Below, in pieces: positions 1 to 8,445 of a stretch of 64,000 bases of DNA. Made by a program: the position numbers and the translations under genes. The notes under the pieces are model-generated. The model searched no databases. It was not told where the DNA came from and saw only the letters and a program-made list of their open reading frames with translations. Source of the DNA: Peribacillus simplex (lineage in GTDB: Bacteria; Bacillota; Bacilli; Bacillales; DSM-1321); contig NZ_LNNH01000010.1 of the NCBI RefSeq assembly GCF_001542915.1, positions 305,039 to 369,038 on the forward strand, read 5' to 3'. Every line of letters begins with the position of its first letter. Position 1 is the stretch's first letter.

Positions 1-89
1 GGATAAATGGCCACTTTGCCATTAAAGCCGTCATCCAAAAAGGATATTATATGGAATCGATACTCTCCATCAACCTCTCGGACCTCTAA
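1..89 (+). CDS. C-terminal end of an unidentified protein (partial)
   Basis: The reading frame is open from base 3 to a TAA at 87-89 and encodes the last 28 residues of a protein that begins before the window. It ends ...SINLSDL. I do not recognise the family from this tail. A strong terminator follows at 111, which supports this being the true 3' end of a transcript. Confidence 0.5.
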   Translation, partial: INGHFAIKAVIQKGYYMESILSINLSDL

Positions 90-110
90 TGATTCAAGAA
101 TCATGTAATG

Positions 111-143
111 AAAAGCATCCATTCAATGGGTGCTTTTTATTTT
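111..143 (+). terminator. Rho-independent terminator
   Basis: A stem pairing AAAGCATCCATT with AATGGGTGCTTT is followed by a T-rich run. It lies 20 nt after the stop of the partial gene at 1-89. Confidence 0.8.
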
Positions 144-198
144 AAAGGAAATTTTCCCCTTTTATTGAATATATATTCTTAAAAAAGGAGGTGAGTAA

Positions 199-513
199 GT
201 GGAGGTTAAGAATAGAACGTTATATGTTTTAGAAATCATGGAAAATGGGGAACATCGTTCTTTTGATTATGAAACCGAAGATGAAGCCTATCATGCATTC
301 GAGTTCCTTGTAAAGACATACAAGGATAACAGGATTATTGATAAAGGACCTGTCATTACCGCTGATACTATCACCCAATTGAGCATCAGCAAAACTGAAG
401 TAGGTTCTTTACCAAAATGCGCAATCGCAAACTACTCGCCTTTTGAATGGTTCAAGGATATACATGAGGAAATTATGCTCTCGGCTAGAATATACCATGA
501 AAATCAAAAATGA
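199..513 (+). CDS. Hypothetical protein, 104 aa
   Basis: The gene starts at GTG 199, placed by the strong Shine-Dalgarno AAAGGAGGTG at 185-194. The product is soluble, with an acidic N-terminal half and no signal peptide or membrane segment. I do not recognise the family. It stands alone between two terminator hairpins, so it is probably monocistronic. Confidence 0.65.
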   Translation: MEVKNRTLYVLEIMENGEHRSFDYETEDEAYHAFEFLVKTYKDNRIIDKGPVITADTITQLSISKTEVGSLPKCAIANYSPFEWFKDIHEEIMLSARIYHENQK

Positions 514-524
514 TGACCAAGTCG

Positions 525-552
525 GGCATCCGCTTATGTGGATGCTCTTGTA
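525..552 (+). terminator. Terminator-like hairpin after the 199-513 gene
   Basis: GCATCC and GGATGC pair around an 8-nt loop, and TCTTG follows. The T-tract is weak, so termination efficiency is uncertain. Confidence 0.45.
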
Positions 553-602
553 TTGGAAGGAGATACATGTTGGGCAATGCCCCATTTTTTTGATCCCGCC
601 AT

Positions 603-672
603 TTAACCTAATGATTTTCAGGACATAAGAAAAAGGGCCGCACCCGCAGCTCCTGCTTATTATGGAGTGGAC
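603..672 (-). repeat. Degenerate copy of the three-hairpin intergenic element
   Basis: The segment keeps the CATAAGAAAAAG junction and a GC-rich core, but the flanking hairpins have decayed. It lies downstream of the minus-strand gene at 709-906, the position typical of this family. Confidence 0.4.
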
Positions 673-708
673 ACAACCTTGAAAAAATCAGACCCTGTTT
701 TGTATATT

Positions 709-906
709 TCATGAGTTTAAACTGCCCTGTTTCTTATCTTTAAATAAGCGATAAAGGCCCCTGATGAGATAATGCAGAAAAAAGTAACCAAAAAGTATTA
801 TGGAAGGCAGGGCATTGGTGTAGATATTCAAAAAAACCATACCAAAAACCAGAAAAAGCAAGGAAATCATAAAGTCAGATATATAACGTTCAATACTAGT
901 CAACAT
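709..906 (-). CDS. Small two-helix membrane protein, 65 aa
   Basis: The product has two hydrophobic segments (about residues 14-34 and 36-52) and ends in a basic, Lys-rich tail. Three start codons sit in tandem (GTG 912, ATG 909, ATG 906). ATG 906 has the best spacing from AGAGG and is used here. The family is not recognised. It may share a transcript with the small gene at 961-1110 upstream. Confidence 0.55.
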   Translation of the reverse strand: MLTSIERYISDFMISLLFLVFGMVFLNIYTNALPSIILFGYFFLHYLIRGLYRLFKDKKQGSLNS

Positions 907-960
907 CATCACCTCTAACTTATTTTACCATTAGCCATTCTTATTGGAAATGCCTCCGAT

Positions 961-1110
961 TCAATCAATTACACGCTTTACTAAACGGATGATCATTTTT
1001 GGAATGAAAGTCAAGATAGTAAAAACCAATTCAGCTAAGATTGAATCGAGAATTTCATCCATTATGCCCTTGAAAAAACCTTTCTTTGCTTTTCTTTTCC
1101 CTCTTGCCAC
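961..1110 (-). CDS. Small basic amphipathic protein, 49 aa
   Basis: A short minus-strand frame encodes a Lys/Arg-rich N-terminus followed by a hydrophobic helix and a basic end (...IRLVKRVID). GTG 1110 has AAGAGG 8 nt upstream. An in-frame ATG at 1134 lacks a ribosome site. The function is unknown. It looks like a small membrane-associated protein expressed with the downstream 709-906 gene. Confidence 0.45.
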   Translation of the reverse strand: MARGKRKAKKGFFKGIMDEILDSILAELVFTILTFIPKMIIRLVKRVID

Positions 1111-1154
1111 TTTTATATCCTCTTTATCTTTCATGATTTACTAACGTACTGCCT

Positions 1155-1213
1155 CAATCATTCTGCCTTTTATTCTATAACAAAAAGAGCTGCTCGTCAC
1201 AGCCCTAACCTTT
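1155..1213 (-). repeat. Intergenic element, variant core
   Basis: The left-arm remnant (ATTCTGCC), the ATAACAAAAAG junction and a GAGCTGCTCGTCACAGCCC core lie just downstream of the spoIID stop codon. The right arm is reduced. Confidence 0.55.
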
Positions 1214-1243
1214 AAGTTTTACAGGAAATAATGGAGGGATATT

Positions 1244-2278
1244 TCACTTTTTCACATACATTTTATTCATAAAGGGTTCAACTGAAGAAATGGTTATATC
1301 CTGATAATAATAATGAACGATATCTTTATAACTCTTCCCCTCTTGAGCCAATCCGTTTGCCCCATATTGGCTCATGCCTACACCGTGGCCATTACCTTTC
1401 GTGTAAATAATAACCTCACTGCCCTCTCTTTTAATCGTGAAATCGGATGATTGGAGTTTCAGCTTATCCCTGATGGTTTTCCCACTATATCTCTTGTCAT
1501 TAATTTCGATAAGCTTTATGCGATTCCCAGTTGATTTTGAAATAACCTTACCGATATTGACATCATTATTCAATTTAATTCCCAGCAGCTCTTCAAATTT
1601 GGATACTTGAATTGCCGTTTGGTATTGGAACTTTGGAGATTTGATGTCCCAGGGACTTTCAACGCTTTTTAGATATGGGGTTTCATTCCCCCAGTAATCC
1701 TCGGAATTCTCCGTATATCCATTGCTGGTCGAAAAGAAAGATGCATCGATTGGTTTCTCATCAAAGGTTATAATTTGACCTTTTGTGGCATCGACCGCTT
1801 TTTGAACTTTAGAAATATTTGATTGATAATCCTTTCCCCATTCATTAGCTAGCTCTTTCTTGTTTTTAAAGACTTGGTGGTATTGAATATTATCGGTGAT
1901 ATCCGTACCGTCCGGTAAATTAATTTTCGAATCGGAAATCATCTGTTGAACTAAAAAAGTTCTAGCAGCTAATGATTGAGCCTTTAATGCTTCCATTTCA
2001 AAAGTAACTGGCATTTCTGAAGCAACGACACCTACCACGTATTCTTCCAAAGGAATATGCTCAATCACTTTCGTTTTTGTCCTATAAACCGAAACGTCGG
2101 TGGATGGCTCAGACGAATTTTCTTTCGTGTACGTCGATTCACTCACATCCTGCTTTGTTGATGCATCCAGGTTCTTTTTTGCATGATTTGAAAAGGAAAC
2201 TACCAAAATGGAAGGCACTACTAATATGACAATCATCGTCGTAAACATAATCCACATCAATGGCTGGAATTTATTCAT
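1244..2278 (-). CDS. spoIID: SpoIID, sporulation peptidoglycan lytic transglycosylase
   Basis: This 344-aa SpoIID/LytB-domain protein has an N-terminal membrane anchor at about residues 8-28. The signature L-E-E-Y-V-V-G-V-V-A-S-E-M-P places the glutamate at residue 88, the catalytic Glu known for B. subtilis SpoIID. SpoIID cuts glycan strands lacking stem peptides and works with SpoIIP and SpoIIM to drive engulfment membrane migration in the mother cell. AAGGAGG lies 4 nt before the ATG, and a sigma-E-like promoter lies upstream (2311-2339). Neighbours are not sporulation engulfment genes, so it is probably transcribed alone. Confidence 0.95.
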   Translation of the reverse strand: MNKFQPLMWIMFTTMIVILVVPSILVVSFSNHAKKNLDASTKQDVSESTYTKENSSEPSTDVSVYRTKTKVIEHIPLEEYVVGVVASEMPVTFEMEALKAQSLAARTFLVQQMISDSKINLPDGTDITDNIQYHQVFKNKKELANEWGKDYQSNISKVQKAVDATKGQIITFDEKPIDASFFSTSNGYTENSEDYWGNETPYLKSVESPWDIKSPKFQYQTAIQVSKFEELLGIKLNNDVNIGKVISKSTGNRIKLIEINDKRYSGKTIRDKLKLQSSDFTIKREGSEVIIYTKGNGHGVGMSQYGANGLAQEGKSYKDIVHYYYQDITISSVEPFMNKMYVKK

Positions 2279-2310
2279 CCGTCCTCCTTAATAAAAAAAG
2301 CATTTTAAAC

Positions 2311-2339
2311 AGGGTATGAATAAACCACATCATATATTA
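2311..2339 (-). promoter_or_regulatory. Probable sigma-E promoter of spoIID
   Basis: On the minus strand, TAATATA (-35) and CATACCCT (-10) are separated by 14 nt. This is close to the Bacillus sigma-E consensus (KMATATT, 14-15 nt, CATACAHT). It lies about 35 nt before the spoIID start, and spoIID is a known sigma-E gene. Confidence 0.7.
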
Positions 2340-2350
2340 CCCATTGTTTC

Positions 2351-2491
2351 CTACTTGTTGAACCACCGTTCGGACTTCATCTTCCGAACCAACCATTCCC
2401 TGGTAAGATAAGTGATCTTCCACTGCAGAAGGATGCGAAAACGGCCATAAAGAAAAGCTGCCAACAAGGCAGCTAAAAGAATTTGTTCCAT
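2351..2491 (-). CDS. Small single-helix protein downstream of germination permease, 46 aa
   Basis: The frame runs from ATG 2491 (AAGGAAAG ribosome site) to TAG 2351-2353. A hydrophobic N-terminal helix (MEQILLAALLAAFLYG) is followed by a Trp/Arg/Lys-rich tail. It begins 45 nt after the GerAB-like gene ends and is probably co-transcribed with it. Some germinant-receptor operons carry a small D subunit, but those usually have two membrane helices, so identity as a D subunit is only a guess. Confidence 0.5.
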   Translation of the reverse strand: MEQILLAALLAAFLYGRFRILLQWKITYLTREWLVRKMKSERWFNK

Positions 2492-2535
2492 CACTTTCCT
2501 TCTAATATCTTCCTCACACCCTTAAGAACTCCCGT

Positions 2536-3627
2536 TTAAGAGCGCTTTAATAATTTCTTTGTTTTTAATAAAACAAATAGGAGCGGTATATATAAAACAA
2601 TGAAGCCGACGCTGTAAGGATTGATTATTTTGTTTAGTATATACAATAAATCGATATCGTAATAAAGGATGTTGACCAGGACGATGATGATGGACATGAT
2701 CCATAAGGGATATTTTTGCTGGACATTGAATAAGCGCTTGATCCCCCTGCTGGCAGCCCACAAGGGAATGACCATATTGGGGATGATAATGATGGCCCAC
2801 CAAGAAATGGTTATGTACTCGAACCGCTGAATGAAGGGCAATTCAATAATGCTGGTCAGGGTTAAGGTTGGCCATAGGGTAAGGGTAAGCAGCTTGAGTG
2901 GATAAAAGGCGATTGAAACGAAATAGACGGTTAAAGCCAGCAAAGTAGTGGTTAATGCTCCTCCATGGGCAAACTTTTGTGATGTTTCTGCTTTTTTTAT
3001 GAACGGATAATACATCAGCAGCATTTCAAAACCAAGCATCGTTAAGGAGATACTTTTGGTTCCTTTCAGAATGTCCAGAAAGGTATGATTGAATATAGGA
3101 AGCACTCCCGTGAAATCCGAATACCTAATACCATAAAAAGGGAAAAACAAAAGCCAATATGAAACGATTACTGTTATAAAAGTAATTCCTGTAACGGTTC
3201 GGAATCCCCCGGAAATTACATAATAAATCAGGATGAGGAACACCGCAGCCATTGCCCAGGCAGGGACATCATCGAACATCCAAACATGTATGACACGTAT
3301 ATATCCGACGATGATCGTCATCCCCAATATAAAAAAGTACAAAATGAACAACAGGCTGAAGAAACTGCCAACCCATTTGCCGAATACATGATGGTTGGCG
3401 TTAATGATATCACCTGGAACCATTTTGAAAATCTTATATATGAGCCAAATTATTAGGTGAATGATCAATCCCGCCAGCAATATGGAGATCCATCCATCCG
3501 TTCCTGTGAACTTCGCCAATTCCCTTTGAAAGCTCAACGCCCCTAATCCAGTTTGCATGCCATGCATTAAAAAAAACACATAAAATGGCGATACCTTATA
3601 CTTAACATTAACAGTAGCTTGGTTCAT
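2536..3627 (-). CDS. GerAB-family spore germination permease (orphan B subunit)
   Basis: A 363-aa integral membrane protein with about ten helices. Its N-terminus contains the family-typical stretch F-Q-R-E-L-A-K-x-x-G-x-D-G-W-I-S. GerAB proteins are the APC-superfamily subunit of germinant receptors in the spore inner membrane and bind amino acids or other germinants. Neither the A nor the C subunit gene is adjacent, so it is an orphan B subunit. The ATG is preceded by TGAGGG. Confidence 0.85.
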   Translation of the reverse strand: MNQATVNVKYKVSPFYVFFLMHGMQTGLGALSFQRELAKFTGTDGWISILLAGLIIHLIIWLIYKIFKMVPGDIINANHHVFGKWVGSFFSLLFILYFFILGMTIIVGYIRVIHVWMFDDVPAWAMAAVFLILIYYVISGGFRTVTGITFITVIVSYWLLFFPFYGIRYSDFTGVLPIFNHTFLDILKGTKSISLTMLGFEMLLMYYPFIKKAETSQKFAHGGALTTTLLALTVYFVSIAFYPLKLLTLTLWPTLTLTSIIELPFIQRFEYITISWWAIIIIPNMVIPLWAASRGIKRLFNVQQKYPLWIMSIIIVLVNILYYDIDLLYILNKIINPYSVGFIVLYIPLLFVLLKTKKLLKRS

Positions 3628-3832
3628 ATAGGACCCTCATTTGTCTTACCAATTTCTAATGTTATTATCTTGGCTTTTAGTATAGATGGTTATTCAGGAA
3701 ATTAATTTATGGCTCATAATCCGATTGAAAGATGGACACAAAGGACGCTGCCAACATCGCCGCGTTAGTTGAAAGGTCTTTCCGATACATACGATGTTAG
3801 TTTGTTCTCCAGGGAATTTTCAGCAAATCACA

Positions 3833-5083
3833 TTAGTGCATATCCTTATGATCTTTTCGAGAACACGGAATGTTTTCACCTATGAAAGAATGATCGATGA
3901 TCTTAAAGTAAGGAAGTATCACCCCTAGTAAAGATACGGTACAAATAATGGACCCGATTAAAAAGTATAGTGGCCGTATTCCCCAAACTTCACTCAAAAA
4001 ACTACCGGTGAGCACGCCTAATGGCATAACACCTCTGATAATGAAAAGCCGGACAGCGGATACTTTACCCATTAATTCATTTGGCACAGTTTGCTGAAAA
4101 ATGGTTATGTTATGAACACCAAAAAAAGCCATGGCTATTCCGGCAATTACCTCGGTGATTAACGCAAAGGCGATACTATGGTTAAAACCTAATGAAATGA
4201 ATGTTAAGCCCCCTATAACTAATGCTCCCAGCATTAAAACTCTGCGCCTTTTATTATTGATATTACCGGCAAAGATCGTACCCATTACATAGCCTAATGG
4301 GAAGCTTGCCATAAAATATCCGTACTCTGCATAACTGCCCGATAATTCCTTTGTGACATAAGGAAGGTTTACAACCATTGTGACCCCCACTCCAAATTGA
4401 ACGAAGGCCAAAAAGATTCCTAACCAAACAATAACCGGTTGTTTAAAGAAATAAGATATTCCTTCCATAAATTGTTCCAGCCAAGACTTTCGTACATGTT
4501 GAACCGTCCTTACCTCCTGGATGAAAAACAAAAGAGTTCCACTCATGATAAGCAGTCCACAAACAAAAATCAGGGACGGTATTACGCCTGTATGCTCTAT
4601 AACGACTCCGCCCAAAAATGGTGCAGAGAATGTCATCAGCCTAACGGTTCCATCTTTATAAGCATTGGCCGCACTTAATTGGTCTTTAGGAATGATAGTA
4701 GGTGTAATGGCTTGATTAGCAGGTGTATAAATGGGGGTTATTAAGCCTGCTATTATTTGGACGACGAAAATATGCCAAGGTTGGAGATTTCCAACTGCCA
4801 AGGAAACAAGTGGAATCAAGAAAATCACCCCCCTGGTCCATTGAGAAACGATCATTAACCACTTACGGCTCCATTTATCAATAAACGGACCAATGAACAA
4901 TTGCAGGATAAGGGATGGCAAGAAATACAAAAGCCACATGCTCCCCAATGCCATCGGCGAATTCGTCAGTTGATATAGAAGAATGGAGTTACAAAAAGCA
5001 CCGAAAGCACCGCCTAATTCAGAGATGGCATTACCTATCCATAAGATAAGGAACTGACGGTTCTTTAATAATTTGTCACTCAC
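3833..5083 (-). CDS. MFS exporter, DHA3-like
   Basis: A 416-aa, 12-helix major facilitator with an N-terminus like the macrolide-efflux/enterobactin-exporter branch (N-R-Q-F-L-I-L-W-I-G-N). The short D-K-W-S-R-K loop between helices 2 and 3 fits the MFS loop motif. The GTG start at 5083 is fixed by AAAGGGGGG five nt upstream. The substrate cannot be inferred. A further MFS of similar type lies at 62173-63390. Confidence 0.8.
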   Translation of the reverse strand: MSDKLLKNRQFLILWIGNAISELGGAFGAFCNSILLYQLTNSPMALGSMWLLYFLPSLILQLFIGPFIDKWSRKWLMIVSQWTRGVIFLIPLVSLAVGNLQPWHIFVVQIIAGLITPIYTPANQAITPTIIPKDQLSAANAYKDGTVRLMTFSAPFLGGVVIEHTGVIPSLIFVCGLLIMSGTLLFFIQEVRTVQHVRKSWLEQFMEGISYFFKQPVIVWLGIFLAFVQFGVGVTMVVNLPYVTKELSGSYAEYGYFMASFPLGYVMGTIFAGNINNKRRRVLMLGALVIGGLTFISLGFNHSIAFALITEVIAGIAMAFFGVHNITIFQQTVPNELMGKVSAVRLFIIRGVMPLGVLTGSFLSEVWGIRPLYFLIGSIICTVSLLGVILPYFKIIDHSFIGENIPCSRKDHKDMH

Positions 5084-5113
5084 ATGATCCCCCCTTTAAC
5101 ATTCATCGTAATG

Positions 5114-5192
5114 CAACTAACCTGTCCCGTTAGCCGCAAAAAAAGGAGCTGCCGATCAGCTCCAGGTAATCAAGGTTAGCACTGTTCATTCA
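5114..5192 (-). repeat. Three-hairpin element, GATC-core subtype
   Basis: The left hairpin AACTAAC/GTTAG is followed by a GGAGCTGCCGATCAGCTCC core and a decayed right arm (GGTTAGCAC). The copy begins 9 nt past the stop of the nucleotidyltransferase gene at 5201. The core is a minus-strand terminator with a T-run. Confidence 0.8.
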
Positions 5193-5200
5193 TTGAAATA

Positions 5201-5770
5201 TCATGTTAAGAATTGAAGCCATTTATGTTCCGGTTCGTGCAATTGTATGGCACCCCGAAGCCATTTTCTCCGCTGATCATCTAGTTTATCTACTATCGCG
5301 ATAAAGTCTTGATGGTCTTTTTCTCTGGTGTTTTTCACCTTATATAAAAGGACAATTTCTGGATTTAGATAAGGAATGCCTGTATCAGAATAACTCCAAA
5401 CCGACATAAGCGGATGGGAAATCGTTAACTCCCTTCTGAATTTCCACTCAGAATCCGTTGCTTCATTTAAAAGCACTTCTAATCTATCTCCATTTGATTT
5501 ATGTAAAGCGTGTATTTCGTGAATAGGTAACTCTAAAAACTCATTATTCCAACTATGGAATGTACCTTTAACAACCTTCTTAAAATCCCATTCATTCAGA
5601 TACTCCTTCAGATATAACTGATCCTTCCGAAATAGTGCAATCTCTATATCTTGATGTTGTCTTGTTTCTCTGCCGATACTTAAATCAATTGCCCAACCAC
5701 CTGCAAAGAACCACATTTTATTGAATCCTGACATCAAAGAAGCAATCCTATGACATTGTTCGAATGACAT
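5201..5770 (-). CDS. Nucleotidyltransferase-fold protein, aminoglycoside adenylyltransferase-like
   Basis: This 189-aa protein carries G-G-W-A-I-D-L near residue 25 followed by R-Q-H-Q-D-I-E-I. This is the arrangement of the small nucleotidyltransferase group that includes aminoglycoside-2''-adenylyltransferase-like enzymes. It may modify a small hydroxylated compound, but resistance activity is not shown by sequence alone. A clear GGAGG precedes the ATG. It is a single gene with an element copy directly after its stop. Confidence 0.7.
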   Translation of the reverse strand: MSFEQCHRIASLMSGFNKMWFFAGGWAIDLSIGRETRQHQDIEIALFRKDQLYLKEYLNEWDFKKVVKGTFHSWNNEFLELPIHEIHALHKSNGDRLEVLLNEATDSEWKFRRELTISHPLMSVWSYSDTGIPYLNPEIVLLYKVKNTREKDHQDFIAIVDKLDDQRRKWLRGAIQLHEPEHKWLQFLT

Positions 5771-5845
5771 ATAAATCCTCCAGACTAACCATTGATTTTG
5801 CTTAGAAGTTTTGTGAGATATTTCATTATTTTTAGCTATCCTGAA

Positions 5846-6154
5846 TTATCTTTTTATATGAGAAATGATGCTTGCATTAAAAGGGAATCTATTCTTGGCA
5901 ACTTCTTCTTTTAACCTTGCCAATGCCTTTACTGCCGCAATCTTTAACTCTGTGGGATATTGGTAGGTAATACTGTTTGATTCAAACTCATTATCATCTA
6001 TAACTTCCCATTCATAGTGGAGAATATCAGGGAATTTTAGGGCTTTAATTTTTACAATCTCATTCAATTTAATCATCCTAAATTTTTTTATCCTAACTAC
6101 TTCGCCCGACCATTCGCGATTTCCTTCTTTACCCAAACTGCCCTTTTGTTCCAT
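5846..6154 (-). CDS. Hypothetical protein; annotated start lies in a repeat
   Basis: The longest frame gives 102 aa, but its ATG (6154) is the ATG of the repeat junction CTTATGGAAC and has no ribosome site. Downstream starts are ATG 6076 and a TTG three codons later, preceded by TTTAGGA. The residues before those starts still look protein-like, so the original 5' end may have been overwritten by the element at 6133-6185. No family is recognised. The C-terminal half is a charged helix. Confidence 0.45.
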   Translation of the reverse strand: MEQKGSLGKEGNREWSGEVVRIKKFRMIKLNEIVKIKALKFPDILHYEWEVIDDNEFESNSITYQYPTELKIAAVKALARLKEEVAKNRFPFNASIISHIKR

Positions 6155-6185
6155 AAGAAAAAGGCTGCCGCAGCAACCTCCGATA
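6133..6185 (-). repeat. Intergenic element, GCCGCAGC-core subtype
   Basis: AACTGCCC, the CCATAAGAAAAAG junction and a GGCTGCCGCAGCAACC core are present. It sits exactly between the methyltransferase stop (6186) and the 5' end of the downstream frame. Confidence 0.65.
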
Positions 6186-6932
6186 TTACCAAGCTTTCTT
6201 TGCCCTTATGATCATAAAAGATGGTCTTCTCAACTCATTCGTGATTTTTGGTAAACTATCCGCTGCTTCATCAGCGGGAATAGGCTCGATTACTTGTTCA
6301 ATCTGAAAGCCATTAAGGATTAGTTCATTTATTAGTGTTGAAAAAGTACGGTGATATTTAACAACACCGTCTATATACCAATGTTGTTGCCTTTCACCTT
6401 CTTCCTGGTAATGATCAACTGCATAATGTGATCTATTGTTTTCTTTGTCAATGATCCAATTATCCATATTTCGTCTAGCTGTTGCAATCGGATGCTCAAT
6501 GGAGAAAAGAAAGACCCCCATTTTTTTCAAACAACCGTTCATTTTTTTTATGACAGCATCATAATCCCTTATATAATGTAAAGCTAGCGAACTAACTGCA
6601 ACATCAAAATCCTGCTGTCTTATCTGAAGATCTTCTAATGATATATGTACATAGCTAATACGTTCATGAGCGTTTCTTTGTTGAGCAACGTTTATCATAT
6701 TCTTTGAAATGTCTATTGCTAAAACCTCTCGAGCCTGTTCATTCACACAATATTTTGCGAAGTCCCCCATACCACATCCTACATCCAACACCTTTTTATT
6801 CTTTAATTCAGGCAGCATATCTCTTAAGGTAGGCTGCTCTAGTAAATCATTGTAATTCAATTCCGACTCACGCAGGTTCCGGTAGCTCTCGAAGAATTTC
6901 GGGTGATCATAAATGTTTTGTTTTATGAACAA
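6186..6932 (-). CDS. Class I SAM-dependent methyltransferase
   Basis: A 248-aa protein with motif I V-L-D-V-G-C-G-M-G-D near residue 50, an acidic residue after the next strand (A-I-D-I-S), and a later S-S-L-A-L-H-Y motif. It resembles the UbiE/BioC-like small-molecule methyltransferases. The substrate is unknown. The start is TTG 6932 with AGAGG upstream. The last codon abuts a repeat copy. Confidence 0.75.
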   Translation of the reverse strand: MFIKQNIYDHPKFFESYRNLRESELNYNDLLEQPTLRDMLPELKNKKVLDVGCGMGDFAKYCVNEQAREVLAIDISKNMINVAQQRNAHERISYVHISLEDLQIRQQDFDVAVSSLALHYIRDYDAVIKKMNGCLKKMGVFLFSIEHPIATARRNMDNWIIDKENNRSHYAVDHYQEEGERQQHWYIDGVVKYHRTFSTLINELILNGFQIEQVIEPIPADEAADSLPKITNELRRPSFMIIRAKKAW

Positions 6933-7066
6933 AAATCGCCTCTTTTCTTTTATGATAAACAGATTTTTTCATTGACACTATCATAATTTTTCCATATTTA
7001 TCAAAAAAGAAATAGACTTATATTCTTGTTTTTGGTAAGATTTAGATTGAATCATGCCTATATTCT

Positions 7067-7130
7067 TCTAACCTCCCGAATAGTTCCAAAAGAAAAAACT
7101 GCCTAAGCAACCTCCCTCCGTAGCGGATTA
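7067..7130 (-). repeat. Intergenic element, short core
   Basis: TAACCTCCCGAATAGTTCC, the AAAAGAAAAA junction and a CTGCCTAAGCAACC core lie in the 358-bp gene-free gap 6933-7289. Unlike most copies it is not immediately after a stop codon. The rest of the gap holds only the terminator at 7208. Confidence 0.5.
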
Positions 7131-7207
7131 CCATTCAACCCCTGATAGTATTTTTCATTTTAACCGCCGATTCACTTTTCTTTATTATCCCATGTATTTC
7201 TTACATA

Positions 7208-7256
7208 AAAACCCCGGATAAGGGACACTTTTAAGCGTGTCCGTCATCCGGGGTTT
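7208..7256 (-). terminator. Long bipartite terminator hairpin of wrbA
   Basis: AACCCCGGAT pairs with ATCCGGGGTT, and inside it GGGACAC pairs with GTGTCC. It lies 33 nt past the wrbA stop. The flanks are A- and T-rich, so it could act in both directions. Confidence 0.7.
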
Positions 7257-7289
7257 AGTTCATCAGCGATTGACTTTTTTATATTGCAT

Positions 7290-7901
7290 TCATTGATTTC
7301 CTTTTTTGACCCATTCCGCTACTGTCACTGTACGTTTAGCTTGATGTTTTACGGCACCTGAAACATCTTCGATCATTTTGCCATCTTGTCCGACCGTTAC
7401 GCTTGTTCCATATGGGTTTCCTCCTGCACCAAATAGGACTGGGTCCGTATAACCGGGAGGAGCAATGATAGCACCCCAGTGCATCATGGAGGTGTATAAC
7501 GATAACAAGGTAGCTTCTTGACCGCCATGTGGGTTTTGCGCCGAAGTCATGGCACTTACGACTTTATTCACTGTCTTGCCGCTTGCCCACAGTCCCCCTT
7601 GGGTATCGAGGAACTGTTTCATTTGTGATGCCACATTCCCAAAGCGCGTTGGGACACTGAAGATAATGGCATCTGCCCATTCAATGTCAGCCGATGACGC
7701 GACCGGTACGTCTTTTGTTGCTTCGACGGTTGCTTTCCATGCTTCATTTCCTTCGATAGCCGATTGAGGAGCCAATTCTTGTACTTTTAATACTTTCACT
7801 TCAGCTCCTGCTTCTTTTGCTCCTTCTTGAGCCCATTTTGCTAATTGGAAATTGGTTCCGCCCATACTGTAAAATATCACTGCTACTTTAACGTTTGACA
7901 A
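7290..7901 (-). CDS. wrbA: WrbA-type NAD(P)H:quinone oxidoreductase
   Basis: A flavodoxin-fold protein (about 203 aa) with an N-terminal FMN-binding segment V-A-V-I-F-Y-S-M-G-G and the WrbA motifs P-T-R-F-G-N and A-P-P-G-Y. WrbA reduces quinones by two electrons using NAD(P)H and FMN, limiting redox cycling. The longer frame starts at ATG 7910, but AAGGAG directly touches that codon. TTG 7901, nine nt after the SD, gives the usual M-S-N-V-K-V start and is chosen. Confidence 0.88.
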   Translation of the reverse strand: MSNVKVAVIFYSMGGTNFQLAKWAQEGAKEAGAEVKVLKVQELAPQSAIEGNEAWKATVEATKDVPVASSADIEWADAIIFSVPTRFGNVASQMKQFLDTQGGLWASGKTVNKVVSAMTSAQNPHGGQEATLLSLYTSMMHWGAIIAPPGYTDPVLFGAGGNPYGTSVTVGQDGKMIEDVSGAVKHQAKRTVTVAEWVKKGNQ

Positions 7902-8122
7902 TGATTCCATCTCCTTTTCTATTAGCCTGCATCCAAATGTAATTTCCTTATAATAAGTTTAGCCCTAAAGGGATTTCATTAAACTTACTGCACTCTCCAG
8001 AAATGATCTTGTACTATATACATACGTATACCCAGCCTTTATTTCTTTTACTCTCGTAACACATGTCGTGACTGCATGTGAAGAGATTTTTGCAAGTAAA
8101 TGATTTCATTACAGCATAGGCT

Positions 8123-8374
8123 TTAGCTAATGTTTACTAAAGAAAATAGACAAATCCAAACAAAATATTTAAACGGGAATTTAGTTTCTTTCTTCTTGAA
8201 CGCACCTGTTTTGATATCGAAACTTAAACCAAAAAGAAAAGATAACATTAGAAAAAAAGAGACTACTTCTTTCATCGGAAAAAGTCTACTGGATATACCT
8301 ATCATAAGCAATATCCCTACCAAGCACCCTACCAATATTGGAATATATTCTGCTTTATACATCTTATTTCTCAT
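8123..8374 (-). CDS. Small membrane protein, 83 aa
   Basis: The frame is open much further upstream, but AGAGAGG 9 nt before ATG 8374 marks the start (MRNKMYKAEY...). There are three hydrophobic segments with a Lys-rich loop before the last. It follows another small membrane-protein gene (8446-8721) by 71 nt on the same strand, so the two may be co-transcribed. No family is recognised. Confidence 0.55.
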   Translation of the reverse strand: MRNKMYKAEYIPILVGCLVGILLMIGISSRLFPMKEVVSFFLMLSFLFGLSFDIKTGAFKKKETKFPFKYFVWICLFSLVNIS

Positions 8375-8445
8375 AATTGATTCCTCTCTCTGACTTATGA
8401 TATGTATTCTGGCTTTAAACTTTAGAAAAGGATCTAATCTATCAT

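Noticed and set aside
944-1144. 66-aa plus-strand frame
   Set aside because: It has no ribosome site and lies opposite a minus-strand frame with better coding character and a ribosome site (961-1110).
5201-5770. Firm call as an aminoglycoside resistance gene
   Set aside because: Only the general nucleotidyltransferase motif is visible; substrate residues cannot be judged from sequence alone.
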